64,000 nucleotides of DNA from Ciona savignyi (taxonomy: Eukaryota > Chordata > Ascidiacea > Phlebobranchia > Cionidae): contig CH002356.1 of assembly GCA_000149265.1 (NCBI GenBank), forward strand, positions 215,100 to 279,099, in the 5' to 3' direction. Position 1 is the first letter of the stretch. Each line of letters starts with the position of its first letter. Positions 55,810 through 64,000 of the stretch are shown piece after piece. The notes under the pieces are model-generated. The model saw nothing but the letters and a program-made list of their open reading frames with translations. It was not told the origin of the DNA and ran no database searches. Both the position numbers and the translations under genes were made by a program.

Positions 55810-57234
55810 ATGAGTAAAACATTATGTACCGTATCTTTTCAGTTGAAAACATACCAACAAACTCAGGCACAAGCGAAGCCTTACATATGCAATGTTTGTG
55901 AAAAATCGTTTGTACAAGCAGGGTGAATTTGAAAAGACACAAAATTATTCACACGGGCAGAAAAACCTTACAAATGCGATGTTTGTGAAAAATCGTTTCA
56001 ACAAGCAAGTAAATTGAAAAGACACCAAACAATTCACAAGGAAGAAAAACCGTACAAATGCAATGTTTGTGAAAAATCGTTCAAACTTGCATGTAATTTG
56101 AAAATTCACCAAACTATTCACACGGGAGTAAAACCTTACAAATGCAATGTATGTGAAAAATCGTTCACATTTGCATGTAATTTAAAAAGTCACCAACTTA
56201 TTCACACTAAAAAGAAACTTCACAAATGCGATGTTTGTGAAAAATCGTTTCAACTAGCAAGTAATTTGAAAAGACACCAAAAAATTCACACGGAGGAAAA
56301 ACCTTACACAATGCAATGTTTGTGAAAAATCGTTTCAACAAGCCGGTAATTTGAAAGGACACCAAAATATTCACACTGGACAAAAACCTTACAAATGCAA
56401 TGTATGTGAAAAATCGTTCACATTTGCATGTAATTTAAAAAGTCACCAACTTATTCACACTAAAAAGAAACTTCACACAATGCGATGTTTGTGAAAAATC
56501 GTTTCAACTAGCAAGTAATTGTGAAAAGACACCAAAAAATTCACACGGAGGAAAAACCTTACAAATGCAATGTTTGTGAAAAATCGTTCACCAGTGCAAG
56601 TAATTTAAAAAGACACCAAACTATTCACACTGGAAAAAAACCTTACAAATGCAATGTGTGTGAAAAATCGTTCACCAGTGCAAGTAATTTAAAAAGACAC
56701 CAAATTATTCACACTGAAGAAAATCCTTACAAATGCAATGTTTGTGAAAAATCGTTCACTAGTGCATGGTATTTGAGAGTACACCAAAAAATTCACACTG
56801 AAGAAAATCCTTACAAATGCACTATGTGTGAAAAATCGTTTGTACAAGCAGGTGAATTGAAAAGGCACAAAACTATTCACACTGGAAAAAAACCTTACAA
56901 ATGCAATGTTTGTGAAAAATCGTTCACTAGTGCATGGTATTTGAGAGTACACCAAATAATTCACACTGAAGAAACACTTTACAAATGCAATATGTGTGAA
57001 AAATCGTTCACCAGTGCAAGTAATTTAAAAAGACACCAAATTATTCACACTGAAGAAAATCCTTACAAATGCAATGTGTGTAAAGAATTGTTCACAGGTG
57101 CACGTAATTTAAAAAGACACCAACTTATTCACACTGGAGAGAAGCTTTACAAATGCAATGTGTGTGAAAAATCGTTTAAACAAGCAGATTATTTGAAGAA
57201 ACACCAAAGGATTCATACTAAAGAAAAACCTTAG
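55810..57234 (+). CDS. C2H2 zinc-finger array protein, first half frame-broken
   Basis: Starts at ATG 55810 ([13 protein letters not shown]) and runs without introns into about 16 Krueppel-type fingers of the form [22 protein letters not shown], stop at 57232-57234. Such arrays bind DNA, usually as nuclear regulators. Fingers 9-16 (about 56560-57234) are in one clean frame, and 56014-56325 holds four more. Between them are six apparent one-base insertions: three near 55920-55965, then near 56309, 56477 and 56521. Each set of three restores frame, but a stop (gggtga) follows the first. Linkers deviate from TGEKP (TEEKP, TEENP, TGKKP, TKKKL). Fingers 4-5 recur as fingers 7-8, nearly identical in DNA. 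Either a young pseudogene or consensus errors next to the assembly gap. Confidence 0.75.
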
Positions 57235-57408
57235 CCTACCTATGCAATATTTGTGAAATTTGGTTTAGTGACTACTCTGAAAAGACACCGAATGTTTCAC
57301 ATTGAAGAAAACCTTACTTTTAATGTGGGTAAATAATCGGTTAACCAAGCAAGTGATTTAGAACGATAAATAAATTCACTAAAGAAGCCTTATACATTCG
57401 TTGGGTAG
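57235..57408 (+). pseudogene. Degenerate finger remnants after the stop
   Basis: tgcaatatttgtgaaatttg, ctctgaaaagacaccgaatg and attgaagaaaaccttac are recognisable finger pieces with frameshifts and lost cysteines. The array was once longer. Confidence 0.6.
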
Positions 57409-57508
57409 NNNNNNNNNNNNNNNNNNNNNNNNNNNNNNNNNNNNNNNNNNNNNNNNNNNNNNNNNNNNNNNNNNNNNNNNNNNNNNNNNNNNNNNNNNNN
57501 NNNNNNNN
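57409..57508. other. Assembly gap, exactly 100 N
   Basis: A run of 100 undetermined bases, the usual placeholder for a gap of unknown length. Sequence after it repeats CRIM1 intron 2. Confidence 0.98.
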
Positions 57509-60500
57509 ACAATTATTTTCCGTTTTCCGCCCGCCCACAATAATAACAAGGTTCGTGACGTCACGGCTAAGAATCTCTGCATTCCGACGTAGGCGCGCAA
57601 GTAAACAAAGGAGGGATCGAATCAAGTGCGCTCTCAGCAGTGAACGCACAATGGTCGTTATGACGTCACAAATGTACACGACTGGGCATCTTAGGGTGGC
57701 GAAGAACATTGGAAATCGAGCGGACTAGCGATTGCCCACTCAAATCGAGGAATATTTTTAGCTTCCAGTGTTTACATAACTATCTATTTTTGTGGCGCAT
57801 AGGCGATATGTGGTGAAACCAACGGAGCACACCGTGGAACAACAAGCTTTTGAGATGACAAGGCAAGTGGTCCACAAAGGACATGTAACAGAGTCCACGC
57901 CTAGAAGTAAATGTTGTCATTTCTAAACATATCCCATGTCACGGCATTGGCGGTTACCGAAAATGAATTATTTCTCCGTGTATCATCACCAATCGAGTTA
58001 TATGTATGCATAGCGTCACTTTGATATATGGGGTATAGAGAGGGCGCATTACAACACAATGATGTTGCTCTAAACCAGAACATGGCACGGTGTATTACGC
58101 ATAACAAGGTTCATGTTTCGTTCGTCGCCCTGGAAGTGAATCAAAACAAAAACACTTCTCGGCTGATCGAAGTTAGTCAAGGGCAAACAAACGCCGGATT
58201 TATTAGAAATTACCGTAAGAGGAAGCAAGGACGACAGACCACAGCTGGGCGTAGTTAAGAATTCCTAATCAGTACGGTCGTGTGGCCGAATGGTTGACAC
58301 CACCTATACATATACCGATTCCTATACAAAAAACGGTCCTATAGTGACGAGTCCATAATGGGTTCAAAACTTGGCTCGGTTAAAGAAAAAAATTCTAACC
58401 TTTTAGTTTAGTTTAGTTTAGTTTATTTTTTGTTTTCACGATGAAAACATGAAGCAGGACTATTGAAAAAAAATTGGAAAACGGGAAAAAAACTGCAAAA
58501 CGACAGTTGTTAGAACACGTTCTATAAAAGCAATAAATTAATAAAATTCGGTAAAATTAGACATGACCGCTAAACGTTATTCGTATGTACGAAAAATAAA
58601 GCAGTCAGACTAACACGTAGTTATTTAAATGAATGAGTTATGGCCAAATGAATTAATTCCCACCGATTTAGGACTATACGAGACGAAACAAGATATGAGA
58701 TTCTCAATTGCTATACAAGAGAGGAAATCTTCACGACAAACACTATGTTTTACTAAATGACTAGTTGGGCCAACTCTTCGGCCATATAATCGACCGTGAA
58801 GAATTTAAATATCTGGATTTTTAATGTTGGCCAACGTGTATGTTTCCATGGCTGAGCGATTAAGTTTTGTTTTGGGTTGGCGTAAAAGCGTTTTAAGTGG
58901 AACGAAGTTGGAATTGATTTAAATCGGTTTTGAACAAAACGGCGCTGATGGCGAAAAGTCAACGTTACCCGACAGCCAAAGTGTTATTAGTCGTATCTAC
59001 CAAGAATCCTTAAACATCTAGCCGTGGGCGGGATGAGTTTTAACCACGGTTTCACAGCCAGTACTTTGTCTTGTCAAGGTTCGCTATGACACAGCTTCTC
59101 TGGTCCGATTCTACGGACCTTTATTTACAAAAGTCTAAATTCAATATTTTTATAAACCCGAAGCGAGTCGAAGGGACTTCCAAAACATAGGCGTGTGGCT
59201 CCATTTAATAATCCTCAATGGCCACCAAGTAATAACGCAAAACAAGATCGGCCTTATTAAAATTTACTAACGTTGTGGTGGCCTTTTCAGCAATTGATTA
59301 TTGGCGCGTGAGCTCGTTTATCTTGGCAAAGAGAGTATAAAGTTTAGTATACCAACTCTTATACAAAAAAACAACTCTTATAAAGAGAGTATACCAACTC
59401 TTATACAAAAAAACAACTCTTATAAAGAGAGTATACCAACTCTTATACAAAAAAACAACTCTTTTAAAGAGAGTATACTAACTCTTATACAAAAAAAACG
59501 GTGCTAATGACGAGCCCATCATGGGTTCAAAACTTAGCTCGGAAAAGAAAAGAAAAAAAAATCTTGGCAAAGAGAGTCACTTGGAAATAAATCTGTAGCT
59601 AGATGGAAGTTTTCGACCTTCCACCAGTGTTTATCATAAGGGAGTAGTCGTGTTTCTGTCTAACACCCGACCTCCGTACACTGACCGAATTTATTATAAG
59701 ATGACGTAATGCCAGCCAGCTCCATGGTCGCCAAGGCTATTCGGAGAAAACAGGATTGATTTTATGGCCCTCGTCCCATCGGCAGGAAAACAATAAATTT
59801 ATGGTGTTGACTGAGCCGTCATCTTTTTTTCTGCCGAACACTGTTTTGTGCGTAATTTGGCTAGGAAAATGACATTCGCAATATTAAACAGCGATAGGCT
59901 TAGTATCCAAACGCCATTGCTGTGATTATCTTAGAAATTAGTAGATCCTCGCGACTGGATGAGTGTCTGGTATTTTGCCCAAACCGGCCGGATGTACTGT
60001 AGAACGAAGGGTAACAACGTCGAGCGATCAAAAAGACATATTCAGCAACATAAAAAGATGTATATAAATGAATACAAGTTTTTCTAAAATTAAAAAAACG
60101 AATTCAATGCTATTCAGGCATACATTCGCTAGGAGTGTTAGGACGAACCCATAATATTTTTCTATCTCCAAAAGCGCGCTAAATTGAACAACAATTTGCT
60201 CTTGTAAATCCTATTTAGTTATGACGTGCCCGAGATCCGCTTATGACTGTTTAACAAACGGCTCAGTTAGGTGATTATGCGGTGTATCTTCGATGTACCG
60301 AGATCGCCACTTGTTTATGCACGACACGAATTAAACCCTTAACACACTGCCAAATCCTGGCAGTCCTTCGTAAAACTGTAAAAGTTAAGCGGTCGAACAT
60401 TCCATCAAAAACGGATTAATGTATCACATTTGAAAGGCCGGGTATGCGTGTTAATAAATGACTACTATTGCTGCATCATCACCCCGTAGTTGGCCCGACG

Positions 60501-63500
60501 CTCAATGTGCTAATATGAAAACAGCCATTAGCGGTCGAGGCGCAAATATCCCAGTGAGAGCTGTGTACGGAAGAAATACTTTTCGTGATAGATAGCGTTG
60601 AAAATATCCCGGCAAACTGAACTACCTTCGACCGGTGAACAAAGGTCTGAGTGCAAGGTAAACTTAGGTATAAGTAGCCATGAGTTAACGTCAAAATAAG
60701 AATGCAGCGCTCGGAAGATAAGGCCATCTTTATCTCCGATATGAGCTGGCTTCCTTCCGACTACCCATCGGCAAATTATTAGCACTTGTATGTCAAACAT
60801 TTGCACGGCACTTTCAGTCCATTAGAAGCTAAACTATGTGCAAACGATTTATGTGATGAGCTTACAGCTCGCATTTACAAAGGGTTGAAAATACCACTAC
60901 CCTCATTTCCCCTGTATTATAACAAATGTAAAAACGCCATTGATGGTAGACATTCATTAACGTTCGACAGGCCCAATTATTATTAATTTTCTAAAATGAA
61001 AGGGAATTTTAAAGGATAATTACTCAACAATGAATTATTATCTTACGGTGTGTGTGACGTCGACAGCTATCAGCCGAGGTGAAGCGGTACGGATTTTTGC
61101 ACGCAAGTTGTCGTCTGCAGACGCATTTTCTCCCTGTCAAATTGCATCCTTCGAATGTGCGCTGGTGGCACTGGTCTGAAGCCGTAAGCGAGGTGGTGGC
61201 TGTTAAAAACGGGGATAGGTTTACTTTCACATATTTACTCGAATATAGAAGAGATATATGTTGCAAATTTTCAATTTAAAGAAAACATTTCAACTGGCAT
61301 TCTTTTTTAAATGCCCGCGGTGTCTAATATTACAGTCATCTAAACTGTGTTTTCAAAACATTAGTAGATCTGTACCAGTTTAAGTTCATACCTAAAAATA
61401 AAGTTCACCACGAATACGTCATTAGTTCCTTATTCAAATAGAAAATCTATTAGTAAAAATCAAGTTGTTGACAACTACAATTAAGCTTCAGGGTATGCTA
61501 TGACGATTTAACTAGAAACTTGGGACAGTTAAAATAGACAAGCGTTTACCATTGCTGAAACAGAAACGTTTTGGGTTTGTCATCGTACACATTTTCAAAC
61601 AACAAAGAAACAAACGATAACTCGGTTGTTTTACCCCTCACTCGCATTTAACCTTACGAGGGAGTATAATTAAACTTAGGGTAAACTTTAATGGGTGTGT
61701 TTGCAGTTTTAAACGGAACTAGACACAAGCTTTGATTTGGTACAGGTGTTCCGTGTGTACGTGGTTTGACGGTTGACTGTCAATACGGAATGCGTAAAAT
61801 AACGATTTGTTTTTAATTATATTTTGAATCACCTAGACGATGGAAAAATTTTGCCCGATTAGTTTAGGTAAGATATACGTCAAGTGAATTACTTGCCCGA
61901 GCAGTATGACATGCTCGAATGAAGGGCAATAACTGTGCTTGTGTGGTCTGTCATTCTATTTTGAACTGTTATTCTCGCAAAAACGCGAGACCATTTCGGC
62001 AATGGATTCTTTAAACGTTCCGTTTTATTTTCCATAAAAGCTGTATGGACAAAATAAAGATTCAGCCTTCGCAGCGTAGGCCGTGCGCATATCTGTGTAA
62101 TAAGAGCACTTACGGCACATTTAGACGCTAGCGGCTGTGGGTAATCTTCCGTGACCAGCCAGGGCAGTTTGCACGCAAACATAGCGTCCTGAGCTATCTT
62201 AGATACTCGCAACCAGCAATATGCTGCATAGTCCAACTGGATGTGGCGAATCAACCGTACGATTAAGTTTAAACAGCAAAAGAAATGTAGCTAACACAAA
62301 TGAAAATAATAAAAAAGTAGCTGGCACATAATATGCCCTGTTTAACACACCTATTGCGCCATTCTAAAGCGAATTTAAAATGGTCTTCTTACACGAGCTC
62401 TTAAGTGTTGTTTAGATTGCGCTAAGGACTTTTTGAGCCAAAACTTGCAGCAAACAGCACGTCCGTATACGCGTTTATGTTCGGTATAAAGGGTGGGGCC
62501 GGATGCATCACCCTTGAAAAGTCGCGCGACCACGTTTTCGAAGTCCGCCTTCCGGTTTTCGGGTTGTTTACAGATACAACAGCGATCTCTCGACCCGTAA
62601 TCACGGCTGACTATTTGCCGATATCGACAACAGGCATTATGAGCGATGGCCGTAAACAAATATTTAAACGAAATATGGATATGGTTTCAACTATTTTGAT
62701 GAGAAAGCTTGCCTTGTTTCTAAAACAACAAGGTTAGCGTGGTTAGAAGAGCCATTCATTATACTGAGGGATATTTGATACATGAAACAATGAATTAATT
62801 CACCGTCGAAATAAAAGAGAGTAGTTATGTAACCGAATAAGCGTTACAGCAAACAATCGATGAATTAAAGTCAGGTCACCTTCCGAAATATAGACTGGAC
62901 TCAAGTTACTTGTTAAACAACGAATGAGTTGTAAAGAAACAAAGGGTGACTTGGCCTTTTGTGTCGTTTTTAGACTGCCATTCATTTGCACGGTTCATGC
63001 TCATACAAGCGATAATGGCGTAGTGTTTAGAGTTCAAGTCACGATGATGTTAATATATAAAACATTCCATGTTCTACACGAAGTTTAAAAAGGCATTTAA
63101 CGCAGCTGCTCAGGCAACAATGTTCTGAGGAAGCTTTAAAAAATCTCGTTTTGCACTTCCCCTATTTGTCACTGCCTTTGTAAAAGCTTGTGTTTCTGTT
63201 AAAGCGCGGTGTACGATCACAACACTTAAGTCAAGACCGCTTTCACCCGGGGAACCTAAGGGCCATGTGAAATATTGCGTTTCAAAAGTCCCGAGAAGGT
63301 GCCAAAACAACGAACGCGTTATTGTTTCCTCGTCCCTGTTTACACGTTCTAGCTTCCAGCTTGGATTACACTCTTTTGGTTTTTAATCCCGGCTATTGTG
63401 ACCGCGATGCAAGGAATTTCGACGATGTGCTTTAGCCCACCCAATAAAATGGACAACAATAATGTTTAGATTAACAAAAACGCATATATATCTTCATAGA

Positions 63501-63539
63501 GACGAACCGTCAATCCGTCATCTAAAAGTAATTCATATG

Positions 63540-63912
63540 ACGTGCAAGTTTTTTTTCGAACCCATGATGGGCTCGTAACTAGGACCGTTTTTAAGTAAAA
63601 GAGTCGGTATATGTATCGGTCGCGTTAACCATTCGGCCATACGACCGTACATATGGCGTGCAAGTTTTTTTACCGGCTTTAGTTTCGAGGAGGGATAGTT
63701 GCTAAGACCGTTTTTTGGTATGTAATTCTGCATATGTATCGGTCGCGTTAACCAATCGGCCACACGACCGTACATATAGTGGCGTGCAAGTTTTTTTACC
63801 GGTTTTAGTTTTAAACCCAGAGAGGGATAGTTGCTAAGACCGTTTTTATGGTATGTAAGTCTGCATATGTATCGGTCGCGTTAACCAATCGGCCACACGA
63901 CCGTACATATTC
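63540..63912 (-). repeat. SINE B tandem array, three units, reverse
   Basis: Counterpart of 37105-37618 with three rather than four units: the cgaaccca / agtttcgagg / agttttaaaccca marks lie near 63557, 63683 and 63807. Confidence 0.8.
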
Positions 63913-63931
63913 GTGCAAGTTGAACGCTTAC

Positions 63932-64000
63932 CTTTACAAACACCAGCTACATTGCCGTCCAATGGATCCCCGTTGTTTGGTTGTATAATACAAGAAAGGT
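63932..64000 (-). CDS. CRIM1: CRIM1 exon 2, second version, partial
   Basis: The 3' end of CRIM1 exon 2 with its donor (GTAAGC at 63926-63931), cut by the window edge. Compared with 37627-37695 one base differs in the last cysteine codon (TGC to TGT), which is silent. This fits an allele of the same exon, and no other CRIM1 exon lies on this side of the gap within the window. Confidence 0.85.

Larger units (their letters stand above)
57510..64000. repeat. Second version of CRIM1 intron 2 (copy of 31076-37695)
   Basis: Collinear with 31076-37695 to the end of the window. From 57510 to about 61170 the two differ only by a handful of bases, mostly one-base indels. From about 61171 onward substitutions and small indels are frequent. 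It includes the same SINE B (58271-58390), family C repeat (58404-58545) and 42-bp array (from about 59347), and a SINE B array with one unit fewer. Confidence 0.95.

Noticed and set aside
57510-64000. A second CRIM1 gene to the right.
   Set aside because: Only intron 2 and part of exon 2 are seen, with near-allelic identity next to a gap. A haplotype copy explains it better.

Overview
The window looks like tunicate nuclear DNA, most probably a Ciona species. The support is AT-rich sequence, small exons with standard GT/AG introns, animal gene families (CRIM1, ECI2, C2H2 zinc fingers), many copies of two tRNA-derived SINE-like repeats, and a large stretch that appears twice as two slightly different versions beside a 100-N gap, as expected when a very polymorphic diploid genome is assembled. 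The species name is inference; the gene families are read from the exons.

Layout. (1) 1263-15242, plus strand: three tandem enoyl-CoA isomerase genes. The first is a full ECI2 (mitochondrial-type leader, acyl-CoA-binding domain, isomerase domain). The second and third are short copies (266 aa each) without leader or ACBP domain, ending in AKL and SKL, which are peroxisomal import signals. (2) 19139-38797, minus strand: CRIM1 in 16 coding exons (925 aa): signal peptide, IGFBP domain, two related cysteine-rich modules, VWC repeats, four antistasin repeats, more VWC repeats, one transmembrane helix and a short tail. Its reading frame and all splice phases close without a break. It converges with the ECI cluster. 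(3) 45450-49561, plus strand: two small secreted-peptide genes. The second encodes a 72-aa precursor with an arginine/tryptophan-rich cationic segment and an acidic tail, the layout of a tunicate antimicrobial peptide precursor. They lie among direct duplications and two arrays of a 333-bp satellite with palindromic GGGGAATTCCCC-like cores. (4) 55810-57234, plus strand: an intronless C2H2 zinc-finger array of about 16 fingers, its first half broken by single-base insertions. (5) 57409-57508: a 100-N gap. (6) 57510-64000: a second copy of 31076-37695 (CRIM1 intron 2 and part of exon 2), probably the other haplotype or a misplaced contig, not a second gene.

How the genes relate. The ECI cluster suggests that one dual-targeted beta-oxidation enzyme has been split into mitochondrial and peroxisomal paralogs. 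CRIM1 is a membrane BMP-binding regulator with no visible functional link to its neighbours. The small-peptide locus is the best candidate for something undescribed: a putative host-defence peptide gene with a TATA promoter, three tandem RBP-J/Su(H)-like sites, and a microexon whose read-through would remove the acidic propiece. Exon edges copied into neighbouring introns, gene conversion, and SINEs sitting just before splice acceptors recur across the window.
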